A stretch of 64,000 nucleotides of DNA, from NCBI RefSeq assembly GCF_003259695.1, contig NZ_PZJH01000005.1, positions 43,731 through 107,730 of the forward strand, written 5' to 3'. Shown here one piece after another: positions 53,355-63,270 of the stretch. The notes under the pieces are model-generated. The model was not told the origin of the DNA, searched no databases, and was given only the letters and a program-made list of their open reading frames with translations. Position 1 is the first letter of the stretch. The number at the start of each line of letters is the position of its first letter. Position numbers and translations under genes: made by a program. The stretch is from Macrococcus epidermidis. GTDB taxonomy: Bacteria; Bacillota; Bacilli; Staphylococcales; Staphylococcaceae.

Positions 53355-53834
53355 TTGTATTTTGAACCGTTACCACATGCACAACCTGCAAATACTCCTA
53401 AATACAGACGTATTAAATGGAGCATCTATACGTTACTCACTTTAGCCATCTGTACGGGATTATATTTTGGTATCAATTGGTTGTATGAATGGCGTTATAC
53501 ATACTTGATATTCTTATTGATGCTGATACCCATCTATATTCTTTCACTCGGTATTTTTTTAAGTTATAAATACACACGTTATCAGCTCAATCAGGCTACA
53601 CTTGAAATGAATAGTGGTGCTTTTTTCATGAGTAGAAAGATTGTACCACTAGACTTGATGCAGTCAGTAAAGATTGAACAAGGATTTATCATGAAAAAAT
53701 TTAATCTTGCAGTTGTTACTGTCTATACACGTGGAGATATGGTTGTTCTACCTTATATGGAAACAAAAGAAGCTGAAGCGTTAGCGGAACGTATTATTGC
53801 AAGAATTAAGGAGATTCATCATGGACGCAACTAA
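53355..53834 (+). CDS. Bacterial PH-domain membrane protein, YdbS-like (first)
   Basis: The 159-residue protein has two membrane helices (about 20-38 and 45-68) and a C-terminal bPH2 domain (about 75-150) with KIVPLDLMQSVKIEQGFIMK. The TTG at 53355, eight bases after GGAGG, is chosen. The ATG at 53340 lies next to that site. It overlaps the next gene. Relatives YdbS and YdbT form a membrane pair in Bacillus that affects resistance to a bacteriocin. The exact role here is unknown. Confidence 0.8.
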   Translation: MYFEPLPHAQPANTPKYRRIKWSIYTLLTLAICTGLYFGINWLYEWRYTYLIFLLMLIPIYILSLGIFLSYKYTRYQLNQATLEMNSGAFFMSRKIVPLDLMQSVKIEQGFIMKKFNLAVVTVYTRGDMVVLPYMETKEAEALAERIIARIKEIHHGRN

Positions 53835-55326
53835 AAAATCACTTCATTATTCTACGTATCTATCTAATCTGCTTAAATCTTTAAAAAGTAATATCTTTCC
53901 GATAGGTTTTGGGTTGTTCTTAATCATCAAAGATGGTTTCTCTAAAGAGGCACTACTTGATAATGGCTTTGCTATCTTGATCTTATTATTTACTTTATTG
54001 AGTGCAATATTTAGCATGATTGAAGCAAAGATAATAAAATACTGGATTGAAGATGATAAATTAATGCTTCAAAAGGGTATTATCAGTCGTACAATAAAAG
54101 AAATATATATCGGTAAAATTCAGACGATGGATACTTCTGCAGGGATTGCGAATCAATTGCTTGGTGGTGTCATCATGCATATTAAAACAGCGGGTGACGG
54201 GATTGAATTGAATAGTATCGGAAAGAATGATGCTCAAGCTTTAAGTGATTATATTAATCAGCGAAAATTTCAATTGCAACAGGGTGCCGTTGTACAAGAT
54301 AGTCTAATAGAAAATCATGAAGAAGAGGATATAATTAAATACGACGAAAAGTCTTATGAAACGATTTATCAATTATCTTTTATGGATTTAATTTTGATGA
54401 GTTCAACAAGTGCGTCGATGTTTACGGTCATTGCGGTTGTGAGTGCGATTTATTCTCAGGTGAATGATATTTTTAATTTGGATAGATATTTGGATAAATT
54501 GGAAAGTATCGTTGGAGAAAGTTATATGATGGTAGGTATTATCATTCTAGTGGCACTTTTATTTAGCTATATTATCGGGGTATTTATTACTGCGCTGAAA
54601 TATCATCAGTATACTGTGAAGTTTGACGGTGAGTTAATCAACATTAAATATGGTTTATTCGAACGAAAAAATAAATACATCGCAGTAAAAAATATTCAGA
54701 AAGTCACAGAAAAACAAAGTTATCTTAGAAAGTTATTGAATAAAACATCATTTGTCGTCACTACAACGAGTGAAATGAAAGGTTCAGAAGACAGCATTTT
54801 AGGTGATGAAGAAGTATTACCATTTATTAATCGTGATGAGGCGTATCAATTGATTCAAAGACTCGTTCCGAAGTATCAATTTGATGAAGTAAACAAAGTT
54901 ATTCCAAAGCGCAGTATCCGCAGATACTTCCAGGTTTCCTGGGTAATATTATTAATTGTTGGTGGTATCGTTCAATATTACTGGTTTGAATATACATGGT
55001 TGATTGTTATTCTGCTGATGGTGTTAACCCTTATCACAGCAATCATCAAATATAAAAATTCAGGCTATATTATTTTAGATGATCAGATTAATGTGCGTAA
55101 TGGTGGTGTATTTGTAATGCAAACTTCTTTTATTAAAGAAGAGAACATTATCGGGTTAGACGTATCATCCACACCATTTATGGATCGTGCAGATTTGAGA
55201 AGTGTCGGTTTAGGCATTTCATCAGGAAGTAACAGCATACAATGTCGTTTAGATTATATCGAACAAGTTGATGCTGCAAACATCTATGATTGGTTCTTGT
55301 TAAAGGAGCGACGTCAATATGAATAA
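53821..55326 (+). CDS. Multi-PH-domain membrane protein, YdbT-like
   Basis: The 501-residue protein has repeated units of paired membrane helices followed by PH-like domains. KIQTMDTSAGIANQLLGGV near residue 96 and KNIQKVTEKQSYLRKLLNKT near residue 290 mark two of them, and FIKEENIIGLDVSSTPFMD a third. ATG at 53821 follows AAGGAG. It overlaps both neighbours by 14 and 8 bases, so the three genes are one translationally coupled unit. Function is likely in membrane protein complexes. Confidence 0.82.
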   Translation: MDATKKSLHYSTYLSNLLKSLKSNIFPIGFGLFLIIKDGFSKEALLDNGFAILILLFTLLSAIFSMIEAKIIKYWIEDDKLMLQKGIISRTIKEIYIGKIQTMDTSAGIANQLLGGVIMHIKTAGDGIELNSIGKNDAQALSDYINQRKFQLQQGAVVQDSLIENHEEEDIIKYDEKSYETIYQLSFMDLILMSSTSASMFTVIAVVSAIYSQVNDIFNLDRYLDKLESIVGESYMMVGIIILVALLFSYIIGVFITALKYHQYTVKFDGELINIKYGLFERKNKYIAVKNIQKVTEKQSYLRKLLNKTSFVVTTTSEMKGSEDSILGDEEVLPFINRDEAYQLIQRLVPKYQFDEVNKVIPKRSIRRYFQVSWVILLIVGGIVQYYWFEYTWLIVILLMVLTLITAIIKYKNSGYIILDDQINVRNGGVFVMQTSFIKEENIIGLDVSSTPFMDRADLRSVGLGISSGSNSIQCRLDYIEQVDAANIYDWFLLKERRQYE

Positions 55327-55798
55327 GATGCATAGAGATAGCTTAAAACTAATGAAGATTGGTGCGTGTTTAACAGCGAGTGTCTTTTTAATCGTCTTAG
55401 CAGTATTATGGTTTATTCAGTTTAAAGATTTTATTCCAGTTCATCCATATGTATTTATCGGAATAGCATTAATCGGATTGATAATCTTTGTTCTGGATTT
55501 CTTTGTATTTCCTAAACTGACTTATGAAACATCACTGTTTCAATTAGGTGAAGAAGAAATCACAACGTTAAACGGTATCTGGAATAAAGAAAAAATAATT
55601 GTGCCTTATGTAACGATTCAAAATGTTGAAATGGAACAAGGCCCTATCATGAAGCGTTTTAATATTAAGTCATTAAAGGTTATTACAGCTGAAAATGATA
55701 TGGAAATACCTTATGTCCATGAACATGAAGCCGAAACATTAAAAGCATATATCCATCAAAAAATGAATAACATCGATGTAAGGAGCAGTCATGATTAA
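55319..55798 (+). CDS. Bacterial PH-domain membrane protein, YdbS-like (second)
   Basis: The 159-residue paralogue of the first PH gene has two membrane helices (about 14-36 and 42-62) and a PH domain with [19 protein letters not shown], closely similar to the VEMEQG-type stretch of the first. It overlaps the large PH gene and acpS by eight bases each. Three PH proteins in one unit next to lipid-related acpS suggest a membrane complex. This is inference. Confidence 0.8.
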   Translation: MNKMHRDSLKLMKIGACLTASVFLIVLAVLWFIQFKDFIPVHPYVFIGIALIGLIIFVLDFFVFPKLTYETSLFQLGEEEITTLNGIWNKEKIIVPYVTIQNVEMEQGPIMKRFNIKSLKVITAENDMEIPYVHEHEAETLKAYIHQKMNNIDVRSSHD

Positions 55799-56129
55799 AG
55801 GTATTGGAACAGATATTATTGAATTAGAGCGCATTCGTAAATCACTTGAAAATAAAAAGATGATTGACCGTATTTTGCATCCGAAAGAAATCGAACTGTA
55901 TGATCGTTTTGAAAGTGAAAAACGTAAGGTTGCATTTTTTGCGGGCAGGTTCTGTGTTAAGGAAGCCTATAGTAAAGCATTAGGCACAGGCATTGGGCAA
56001 CTTAGATTTAATCAAATCTGTTGTTTAAATGATGATAATGGAAAGCCTTATATTGTAGGTAGTGATGCACATGTGAGCATCGCACATTCGGAAACTGTAG
56101 CAACAGCTTATGTAGTGATAGAGGAATAA
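55791..56129 (+). CDS. acpS: Holo-[acyl-carrier-protein] synthase
   Basis: The 112-residue phosphopantetheinyl transferase activates the acyl carrier protein. [15 protein letters not shown] at the start holds the metal-binding Asp, and [20 protein letters not shown] near residue 44 includes the catalytic Glu and Lys. [16 protein letters not shown] is the C-terminal part. It overlaps the preceding PH gene and is followed by alr, as in staphylococci. Confidence 0.95.
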   Translation: MIKGIGTDIIELERIRKSLENKKMIDRILHPKEIELYDRFESEKRKVAFFAGRFCVKEAYSKALGTGIGQLRFNQICCLNDDNGKPYIVGSDAHVSIAHSETVATAYVVIEE

Positions 56130-56185
56130 TGGATTATTCCAAAAAGTATGATAAAATTTGAGTATTAAATGATGGGGTGAGAGAG

Positions 56186-57331
56186 ATGAGTGACAGGATA
56201 TATAGACCGAGTTTCGTCAATGTTGATCTTGATGCGATCAATGAAAACTTTAAAGCTGTAGGTAGATTACATCCTAATAAGACAGTTATCGCAGTAGTTA
56301 AAGCAAATGGATATGGGCTAGGGTCAGTACAAATTGCGACACACCTTTATAATCAAGGTGCTGAATTTTTTGCGGTTGCAACGCTTGATGAAGCAATCGA
56401 ATTAAGAATGCACGGTATTAAAGCTAAAATTTTAGTGTTAGGTATTATTGAACCAAAAGATATACATAAAGCAAGTCAACATAGATTAGCGTTAACTGTG
56501 CCAGGATTATCCTGGTTAGAAGAGGCACTTCGGTTACTGGACGAAGACGACAAACCATTCTGGGTTCATTTAAAGGTGGATACTGGAATGGGTCGCATTG
56601 GCATGCGTGATAAGCAGGAATATCAACAAGTTGTTGATCTTGTTCAAGCGCACGATAAAACAATCTTTGAAGGTGTATATACGCATTTTAGTTGTGGGGA
56701 CGAAGATAATGACAGTGCGTCAGTTGCATACAATAAATTTATAGATATCGTTCATTCAAACGAACTGCCATCATATATTCATTGTCAAAATAGTGCAGCC
56801 GCTTTACGTTTTGATGCTTCAGCATGTACAGCTTTACGCTTAGGTATTAGCTTATATGGGTACTATCCTTCTGAGTATATTCAGAGTATTTCTAAACTTA
56901 AATTAAAGCCGGCGATGCAGCTTGTTTCAACAGTGAATTTCGTTAAAGATATACAGCCTGGTGATACTGTTAGTTATGGTGCGACGTATACTGCTGAACA
57001 TGAAGAAACGGTTGCGACATTCCCATTAGGTTATGCGGATGGCTTAAATCGAAAGTTGCAAGGTTATAAAATTAATCTTGCAGGAACTGATGCTGAAATT
57101 ATCGGGCGTATATGTATGGATCAGTTTATCGCACGTGTACCTAAAGGAACACCTGTTGGCACACAAGCGATTATTATCGATCATCATACGGATAGCAAGC
57201 AATCTATTGAACAGGTGGCAGCGCAACTCGGGACGATTAGTTATGAAGTATTGACAAGTTTAAGTAGAAGATTACCGAAATTTTATAATACTGACGGTTC
57301 GGTCGAAAAATATAATGAATTATTAAAATAA
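56186..57331 (+). CDS. alr: Alanine racemase
   Basis: The 381-residue PLP enzyme supplies D-alanine for the cell wall. PLP-binding Lys is in VVKANGYGLGSVQIA near residue 38, the catalytic Tyr is in VSYGATYTAEHEE, and DTGMGRIGMR is a further signature. ATG at 56186 follows GGGGTGAG. The frame start at 56177 is a GTG inside that site. The order acpS-alr-mazEF-rsbU is the S. aureus one. Confidence 0.95.
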   Translation: MSDRIYRPSFVNVDLDAINENFKAVGRLHPNKTVIAVVKANGYGLGSVQIATHLYNQGAEFFAVATLDEAIELRMHGIKAKILVLGIIEPKDIHKASQHRLALTVPGLSWLEEALRLLDEDDKPFWVHLKVDTGMGRIGMRDKQEYQQVVDLVQAHDKTIFEGVYTHFSCGDEDNDSASVAYNKFIDIVHSNELPSYIHCQNSAAALRFDASACTALRLGISLYGYYPSEYIQSISKLKLKPAMQLVSTVNFVKDIQPGDTVSYGATYTAEHEETVATFPLGYADGLNRKLQGYKINLAGTDAEIIGRICMDQFIARVPKGTPVGTQAIIIDHHTDSKQSIEQVAAQLGTISYEVLTSLSRRLPKFYNTDGSVEKYNELLK

Positions 57332-57393
57332 AAATGGTACGGCCACAAATTTTTTGATAAAATTATGTTAATCGTGTAACTGGAGGAGAAAAG

Positions 57394-57540
57394 ATGAGTA
57401 AACTACAAGAACAACAGTTGATTGAAGGTTATCAATCAATGGCTGAAATTAACCTGTTAATTGCTTCAGAACATTATCTCCTTGAATGTGAAGTGTATGA
57501 TAATGTGGATCATATGTCAGTACAAACTGATGGTGAATAA
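57394..57540 (+). CDS. mazE: MazE antitoxin
   Basis: The 48-residue acidic protein has an N-terminal helix region (MSKLQEQQLIEGYQSMAEIN). It ends immediately before mazF with no gap, the usual antitoxin-toxin order. TGGAGGAGAA gives a strong ribosome site. Its small size resembles staphylococcal MazE (about 56 residues). It should neutralise MazF by covering its active site. Confidence 0.85.
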   Translation: MSKLQEQQLIEGYQSMAEINLLIASEHYLLECEVYDNVDHMSVQTDGE

Positions 57541-57903
57541 ATGAAACGCGGCGATGTTTATTTAGCTGATTTGTCACCTGTTAAAGGTTCAGAGCAAGGC
57601 GGTAAACGACCTGTAGTAATCATTCAAAATGATATAGGAAATAAATATAGTCCGACGGTTATAGTTGCAGCAATTACTGCAAAAATCAATAAATCAAAAA
57701 TCCCAACCCACGTAGAGATTGGTAAGACCAATCATCATCTAGATAAAGATTCTGTGATTTTATTAGAACAAATAAGAACAATTGATAAAAATCGACTTAT
57801 TGAAAAGTTGACTTACCTGCCAAAAGAGAAGATGGAGGAAGTTGATGCAGCACTAGCAATTAGTCTTAATTTATCTATTGATGACTCGGAGACTTTAGGC
57901 TAA
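57541..57903 (+). CDS. mazF: MazF endoribonuclease toxin
   Basis: The 120-residue RNase of the MazF/PemK family starts [20 protein letters not shown] and contains [20 protein letters not shown]. Both are nearly as in S. aureus MazF, which cuts single-stranded UACAU. Key Arg and Thr residues are present. Its ATG directly follows the mazE stop. Next is rsbU, so transcripts may run into the sigma-B operon as in S. aureus. Confidence 0.94.
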   Translation: MKRGDVYLADLSPVKGSEQGGKRPVVIIQNDIGNKYSPTVIVAAITAKINKSKIPTHVEIGKTNHHLDKDSVILLEQIRTIDKNRLIEKLTYLPKEKMEEVDAALAISLNLSIDDSETLG

Positions 57904-57952
57904 CATAAGTTATCTTAAAGTCTCTTTTAAGGTTTATAGGGAGGAAAGTTGG

Positions 57953-58960
57953 ATGCGTCAAATTGACAAGATTGTTGAACGATATACTCAAATTCTTAAA
58001 CAATATATCGAGCATAAAGAAGAAACAGCATTAGAAGATGTTCAGACATTGAGCTTTGAAGCGATCGAACTTGATATCTCGCCTGAAGAAATCGTGATAC
58101 TTCATAAAGATATCGTCGTTGAATCCGGTTATAACGCGATTGAACAGCATTATGCGATGGACGTACTAACAGAGATGATTATCGGGTTTGGATTTTCATA
58201 TCGAGATTATAAAGCGCTCGTTAGAGTGATGGAAGCGCATGATAAAGAAATGGATTTAGCGGCGAGCTTACAAACGACGATGTTAAAAACGCAAATTCCA
58301 CATCTTAATAATGTTCAGATTGGTGCTATTAGTGTGCCTGCACATCGCGTAAATGGGGATTATTTTAACTTAATCGATCATAAAGATGGTACGATGAGCT
58401 TTGCTGTTGCTGATGTCATCGGGAAAGGAATTCCGGCAGCACTTGCGATGAGTATGATCAAGTTCGGTATGGACTCATATGGACACAGTCAGTTGCCAAG
58501 TGATGGATTAAAGCGATTAAATCGCGTAGTCGAAAAGAATGTAAACCAAAACATGTTCGTTACAATGTTCTACGGTTTATATGAAGAAATTAACAATAAA
58601 TTCTATTATGCATCTGCTGGACATGAGCCGGGGTACGTTTATCGTAAAAAAAGTGATTCTTTTGAAGAACTGGATGCACGTGGTTTAGTACTTGGTGTAC
58701 ATCCATCAACGCGATATGATCAGGAAGAGCTGGAGCTGGAGATTGGTGATATGGTCATTGTCTATACGGATGGTGTATCTGAAATACGTCATCTGAATGG
58801 TGATTTTATCACGACTAAAGAACTCTTAGGTTTCATTTATCAATACAAAGATTTACATCCGCAAGATATCGTTCAAGTCGTCTATGAACAACTGATTGCG
58901 ATAGGTGATCCTAAAAAAAGAGATGATTTAACGATATTAATTATAAAAAGAACAAAATAA
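57953..58960 (+). CDS. rsbU: PP2C-type phosphatase, activator of sigma-B
   Basis: The 335-residue protein has an N-terminal RsbU regulatory helical domain (about 1-85) and a PPM-type serine phosphatase domain (about 115-333). NGDYFNLIDHKDGTMSFAVA and DVIGKGIPAALAMSM supply metal-binding Asp residues. It dephosphorylates RsbV, which then captures RsbW. Staphylococci lack RsbT and the stressosome and rely on RsbU. None is seen here either. Confidence 0.94.
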   Translation: MRQIDKIVERYTQILKQYIEHKEETALEDVQTLSFEAIELDISPEEIVILHKDIVVESGYNAIEQHYAMDVLTEMIIGFGFSYRDYKALVRVMEAHDKEMDLAASLQTTMLKTQIPHLNNVQIGAISVPAHRVNGDYFNLIDHKDGTMSFAVADVIGKGIPAALAMSMIKFGMDSYGHSQLPSDGLKRLNRVVEKNVNQNMFVTMFYGLYEEINNKFYYASAGHEPGYVYRKKSDSFEELDARGLVLGVHPSTRYDQEELELEIGDMVIVYTDGVSEIRHLNGDFITTKELLGFIYQYKDLHPQDIVQVVYEQLIAIGDPKKRDDLTILIIKRTK

Positions 58961-58963
58961 TAT

Positions 58964-58988
58964 GTTTATATCCTCAAGTTGGGGGTAT
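58964..58988 (+). promoter_or_regulatory. Sigma-B promoter upstream of rsbV
   Basis: GTTTAT (58964-58969), 13 bases, GGGTAT (58983-58988) matches the sigma-B consensus. It lies between rsbU and rsbV, where S. aureus has an autoregulatory sigma-B promoter. Confidence 0.8.
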
Positions 58989-59049
58989 TCATATTTATAC
59001 TATAATATTTTAAGTATTTATAAATTTTATGATTTTAAGGAGAATATTC

Positions 59050-59376
59050 ATGAACTTAACTATCGATACGATTGAACAAGAAGGTTTTTATCAGATTAAT
59101 GTCGCAGGAGAGTTAGATGTTGCAACTGTGCCACAATTACAAGAAGTATTAGTCCCTATCAGAAGTGCAGGAACACATGATATTCATTTACATATTGATG
59201 AAGTTACATATATGGATAGTACTGGCTTAGGCTTATTTGTCGGTACATTAAAAGAACTCAATAAAAACAATAAAGAGTTATATGTATTAGGTGTAAATAG
59301 TCGTATAGAGCGATTATTTGATATTACAGGATTAAAAGATCTTATGCATGTTAACCAGCCGGTGGAGGGAGAATAA
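59050..59376 (+). CDS. rsbV: Anti-anti-sigma factor
   Basis: The 108-residue STAS-domain protein has the phospho-serine motif [18 protein letters not shown] near residue 50. Unphosphorylated RsbV binds RsbW and frees sigma-B. ATG at 59050 follows TAAGGAG. The upstream frame start at 59029 is not used. Position inside rsbUVW-sigB is conserved. Confidence 0.94.
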   Translation: MNLTIDTIEQEGFYQINVAGELDVATVPQLQEVLVPIRSAGTHDIHLHIDEVTYMDSTGLGLFVGTLKELNKNNKELYVLGVNSRIERLFDITGLKDLMHVNQPVEGE

Positions 59377-59377
59377 T

Positions 59378-59818
59378 ATGGAAAAAACATATGATTATGT
59401 CGAAATGAGATTTCCTGCAGCCGCTGAGTACGTGGGCTTAGTACGATTAACATTATCAGGTATCTTAAATAGAGCTGGTGCTTCATACGATGATATCGAA
59501 GACACTAAGATTGCTGTCAGTGAAGCAGTTACCAATGCAGTGAAACATGCCTACAAAGGTGATGTTAAAGGTGATGTATTAGTTGGATATGTCATTTTTG
59601 AAGACAAAGTAGAAGTAATCGTTTCTGATTCTGGTACAAGCTTTGATTATGAACGTGCTAAATCAGAATTAGGACCTTATCAGGAAAATGAAAATATCGA
59701 TTTTATTCGTGAAGGTGGATTAGGGTTATTCTTAATCGAATCATTAATGGATGAAGTAAACGTTAAGAAAGATAGCGGTGTTACAATTAGTATGACAAAG
59801 TATATTGCGGGGGAGTAG
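59378..59818 (+). CDS. rsbW: Anti-sigma-B factor and serine kinase
   Basis: The 146-residue GHKL-fold kinase has an ATP site with [14 protein letters not shown] near residue 42 and VSDSGTSFD near residue 81. [15 protein letters not shown] is the C-terminal ATP lid region. It binds sigma-B and phosphorylates RsbV. ATG at 59378 follows GGAGGGAG and begins one base after the rsbV stop. Confidence 0.95.
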   Translation: MEKTYDYVEMRFPAAAEYVGLVRLTLSGILNRAGASYDDIEDTKIAVSEAVTNAVKHAYKGDVKGDVLVGYVIFEDKVEVIVSDSGTSFDYERAKSELGPYQENENIDFIREGGLGLFLIESLMDEVNVKKDSGVTISMTKYIAGE

Positions 59819-59828
59819 GTGTAACTTC

Positions 59829-60596
59829 ATGACCAGTTCTAATTATAATGATGTTACTCCAGAAGAGATAAATGCTTGGATAAAGCTTTATCAAGATACT
59901 AAAGATGAAATGGCTCAAAACGAACTTGTTATGCATTATAAGAAGTTAGTTGAATCATTAGCATATCGCTATTCAAAAGGTCAAAGTCATCATGAAGACT
60001 TAGTACAGGTTGGTATGGTCGGCTTACTTGGTGCCATTAACCGATTTGATGTAAGTTTTGACCGTAAATTTGAAGCGTTTTTAGTGCCGACAGTCATTGG
60101 AGAAATCAAACGATATTTAAGAGATAAAACGTGGAGTGTGCACGTACCGAGACGTATCAAAGAAATCGGGCCAAAGATAAAGAAAGCGACAGATGAGTTA
60201 ACAAATGAACTCGGCCGTTCTCCTAAAATTAAAGAAATTGCTGATTATATTGAAGCATCTGAAGAAGAAGTACTGGAAGCGATGGAGATGGGTCAAAGTT
60301 ATAATGCACTGAGTGTCGATCATTCTATCGAAGCTGATAAAGATGGCTCAACAGTGACATTACTTGATGTAATGGGTGATACTGAAGAAGGTTATGAATT
60401 AACTGAAAAGCGTATGATTTTAGAAAAAGTATTGCCGATTTTGTCTGATCGTGAAAAAGAAATTATTCAATGCACATTTATAGAAGGTTTAAGCCAAAAA
60501 GAAACAGGCGAGAAAATCGGATTAAGTCAAATGCATGTTTCAAGGTTACAACGTACAGCGATTAAAAAGTTACGCGATGCTGTTCAAAAAAGTTAA
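59829..60596 (+). CDS. sigB: General stress sigma factor sigma-B
   Basis: The 255-residue sigma-70-family factor has region 2 with DLVQVGMVGLLGAINRFDVS and EAFLVPTVIGEIKRYLRDK. It also has region 3 and region 4 with the helix-turn-helix EGLSQKETGEKIGLSQMHVS. It differs little from S. aureus sigma-B. ATG at 59829 is in frame after AGGTG. The frame from 59805 starts inside rsbW. It directs stress, wall and virulence-type genes. Confidence 0.95.
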   Translation: MTSSNYNDVTPEEINAWIKLYQDTKDEMAQNELVMHYKKLVESLAYRYSKGQSHHEDLVQVGMVGLLGAINRFDVSFDRKFEAFLVPTVIGEIKRYLRDKTWSVHVPRRIKEIGPKIKKATDELTNELGRSPKIKEIADYIEASEEEVLEAMEMGQSYNALSVDHSIEADKDGSTVTLLDVMGDTEEGYELTEKRMILEKVLPILSDREKEIIQCTFIEGLSQKETGEKIGLSQMHVSRLQRTAIKKLRDAVQKS

Positions 60597-60602
60597 ATTA
60601 TA

Positions 60603-60640
60603 ACTGCTGAAAACAAGCGACTGTTTTCAGCAGTTTTTCT
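60603..60640 (+). terminator. Terminator after sigB
   Basis: A 13-base perfect stem, 60603-60615 with 60622-60634, is followed by T residues. Confidence 0.92.
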
Positions 60641-60676
60641 ATTGTGGTAAAATATACGTATCTTAAGGAGGCAGCT

Positions 60677-62827
60677 ATGCAAAAACATATTATTGATTTA
60701 ATTATTGAAAAATTACCATTTAAAAAAGAACAGATTGAATCTGTATTGAACCTTTTAGAAGAAAAGAATACAGTGCCATTTATCGCACGTTACCGTAAAG
60801 AAGTAACAGGTGGATTAGATGAAGTTGAAATTAAAGATATTGAAACTGAATATCGCTATATGGAAACACTACAGAAAAGAAAAGATGATGTTATCCGAAC
60901 AATTGAAGCACAAGGTTTGCTTACAGATGAATTACGTCAGGAAATCATGGAGCAGGTGAAGCTTCAACGTGTAGAAGACTTATATCGTCCGTTTAAACAA
61001 AAGAAGAAGACACGTGCTACAGAAGCGAAGCGTAAAGGTCTTGAGCCTTTGGCACAGATGATCCTTTCTTTTGAAGGGAAAGATATTGTAAGTGAGGCAC
61101 GAAACTTTATAAATGAAGAGGTTGAAGATGTTGAAGCTGCAATCAATGGTGCGATTGATATTATTGCTGAAATTATTTCAGATGAGCCGAAGTATCGAGA
61201 ATACATATTAAAGTTTGTAGAGACAAATGGTCTGATTGTAACTACTAAGAAGAAAAAAGCCGAAGATGAAAAAGCAGTATTTGAAATGTATTATGACTAC
61301 TCAGAAAAAGTGAATAAGATTGTACCGCATCGTACACTCGCGATTAACCGTGGTGAAAAAGAAGGTGTACTAAAAGTAGGTGTAAATGTCGACGATACAC
61401 GTATAAAAACATATATCCGCAAACAGATGGTAAAAAAAGAAGTCGATTCAAATCAATATATTGAGCTGGCAATTGAAGAAGCATTAAAGCGTTTAATATT
61501 ACCATCTATTGAACGTGAAATTCGTAATGAACTAACTGAAAAAGCTGAAACACAGGCAATTGATATTTTCTCTGTTAACTTGGAGAATCTTTTATTACAA
61601 GCACCACTTAAAGGTAAAGTCATTCTTGGTCTAGATCCAGCTTACAGAACGGGATGTAAATTAGCAGTAATCAATGCGTTTGGTACATTTGTTGAAAAAG
61701 CAGTTATCTATCCACATCCGCCAGTAAGTAAAGTAGCAGAATCAAAGAAGAAGCTGCTTGAGTTAATTTCAAAGAACAATGTTGAATTAATCGCGATAGG
61801 TAACGGTACTGCAAGTCGTGAATCAGAACAATTTGTTGCAGCACTTATTAAAGAAAATAATTTAGATGTAAAATATATTATCGTGAATGAAGCGGGAGCA
61901 TCAGTTTATTCTGCCAGTGATCTAGCACGTAAAGAGTTTCCTGATTTTCAGGTAGAAGAGAGAAGTGCGGTTTCAATCGGTCGCCGTGTACAGGATCCGT
62001 TATCAGAACTTGTGAAAATTGATCCAAAATCTATCGGTGTAGGCCAATACCAGCATGACGTTAACCAAAAAGCGTTAAATGAAGCTTTATCATTTGTTGT
62101 AGAAACTGCAGTGAATAAAGTTGGAGTCAATGTAAATACAGCATCAGCTCCGTTATTACAGTATGTTTCAGGATTATCTTCTACAGTCGCTGAGAATATC
62201 ATTAAACATCGTGAAGAGAATGGACCTATTAAACATAATAAAGAAATTGCTAAGATTCCGAGGCTCGGTAAAAAGACGTTTGAACAAAGTATCGGATTTA
62301 TGCGAATACCTGATGGTAGTGAACCGTTAGATAATACAGGTATACACCCTGAAAGTTATGATGCGACATATGCGTTAATCGAATCGATTGGTATGACAAT
62401 TGATGATTTAGGTACCGATGCATTAAAAGAAAAACTGAATCAACTGAATCTGGAACAAACATCAGATAAACTTTCTATCGGTGTACCGACTTTAGAAGAT
62501 ATCATTGCAGCACTTATTGCACCTGGAAGAGATCCACGTGAAGATTTTGAAACACCGTTACTTAAGTCGGATGTTCTATCAATAGAAGATTTACGTAAAG
62601 GGATGAAATTATCAGGTACTGTACGTAACGTAGTAGACTTTGGTGCATTTGTAGATATTGGCGTGAAACAGGATGGTTTAGTGCACATTTCAAAATTATC
62701 AAATAAATTTGTTAAGCATCCTACAGATGTAGTGTCAGTCGGAGATATTGTCGATGTGTGGATTGAAGATATCTTTGAAGATAAAGGTAAAGTTGCATTA
62801 ACAATGAAGGATCCAAATGCAAAATAG
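60677..62827 (+). CDS. tex: Tex-family RNA-binding transcription accessory protein
   Basis: The 716-residue protein has the Tex layout: N-terminal helical region (VPFIARYRKEVTGGLDEVE), YqgF-like RNase H fold (about 320-440, GLDPAYRTGCKLAVI), helix-hairpin-helix motifs (about 480-560), and a C-terminal S1 domain (about 635-705, GTVRNVVDFGAFVDIGV). ATG at 60677 follows AAGGAGG. The frame start at 60644 is not used. Role is in RNA metabolism or transcription. It overlaps sprT. Confidence 0.94.
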   Translation: MQKHIIDLIIEKLPFKKEQIESVLNLLEEKNTVPFIARYRKEVTGGLDEVEIKDIETEYRYMETLQKRKDDVIRTIEAQGLLTDELRQEIMEQVKLQRVEDLYRPFKQKKKTRATEAKRKGLEPLAQMILSFEGKDIVSEARNFINEEVEDVEAAINGAIDIIAEIISDEPKYREYILKFVETNGLIVTTKKKKAEDEKAVFEMYYDYSEKVNKIVPHRTLAINRGEKEGVLKVGVNVDDTRIKTYIRKQMVKKEVDSNQYIELAIEEALKRLILPSIEREIRNELTEKAETQAIDIFSVNLENLLLQAPLKGKVILGLDPAYRTGCKLAVINAFGTFVEKAVIYPHPPVSKVAESKKKLLELISKNNVELIAIGNGTASRESEQFVAALIKENNLDVKYIIVNEAGASVYSASDLARKEFPDFQVEERSAVSIGRRVQDPLSELVKIDPKSIGVGQYQHDVNQKALNEALSFVVETAVNKVGVNVNTASAPLLQYVSGLSSTVAENIIKHREENGPIKHNKEIAKIPRLGKKTFEQSIGFMRIPDGSEPLDNTGIHPESYDATYALIESIGMTIDDLGTDALKEKLNQLNLEQTSDKLSIGVPTLEDIIAALIAPGRDPREDFETPLLKSDVLSIEDLRKGMKLSGTVRNVVDFGAFVDIGVKQDGLVHISKLSNKFVKHPTDVVSVGDIVDVWIEDIFEDKGKVALTMKDPNAK

Positions 62828-63266
62828 TGATTTACAGCAGCTAGTTGAACGTATCTCCATTGAATATTTTGATAAACCTTTTGAGCATCTTGCGACATTT
62901 AACAATCGCTTACGCACTACTGGTGGCAGATATTTATTGAACAGTCATAATATAGAGATTAATCCGAAGCAATATATTACTTTCGGCGAGAATGCGGTTG
63001 TTGATATTATTAAACATGAGCTCGTGCATTATCACTTACATCTAGCAGGGAAAGGATATAAACATCGCGATAAAGACTTTAAAAATCTATCTGAAAAAGT
63101 TGGAGCGCCTAGATTTTGTGAGATGATTCCTTCTGTCAAAGGTTATAAATACACATATGCATGTAAAAAATGCGGACAGACTTACTTAAGAAAACGTAAA
63201 GTGAATACAGGGAAGTATAAATGTTCGAAGTGTTTGGGAGAAATCTCAATAACAAAAGTATGGTAA
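62817..63266 (+). CDS. SprT-like zinc metalloprotease-family protein
   Basis: The 149-residue protein has the zinc-binding HELVHYHLH motif near residue 68 and a C-terminal four-cysteine zinc ribbon (CKKCGQTY and CSKC). This is the SprT family architecture, as in staphylococcal YdcK. Substrates are unknown. The eukaryotic relative Spartan cleaves DNA-protein crosslinks. Its start lies inside the tex 3' end (11-base overlap). Confidence 0.9.
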   Translation: MQNSDLQQLVERISIEYFDKPFEHLATFNNRLRTTGGRYLLNSHNIEINPKQYITFGENAVVDIIKHELVHYHLHLAGKGYKHRDKDFKNLSEKVGAPRFCEMIPSVKGYKYTYACKKCGQTYLRKRKVNTGKYKCSKCLGEISITKVW

Positions 63267-63270
63267 AGCG

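Noticed and set aside
62440..62898. 152-codon minus-strand frame across the tex/sprT junction
   Set aside because: Antisense to two conserved overlapping genes, with low-complexity Ser/Thr-rich composition typical of a shadow.
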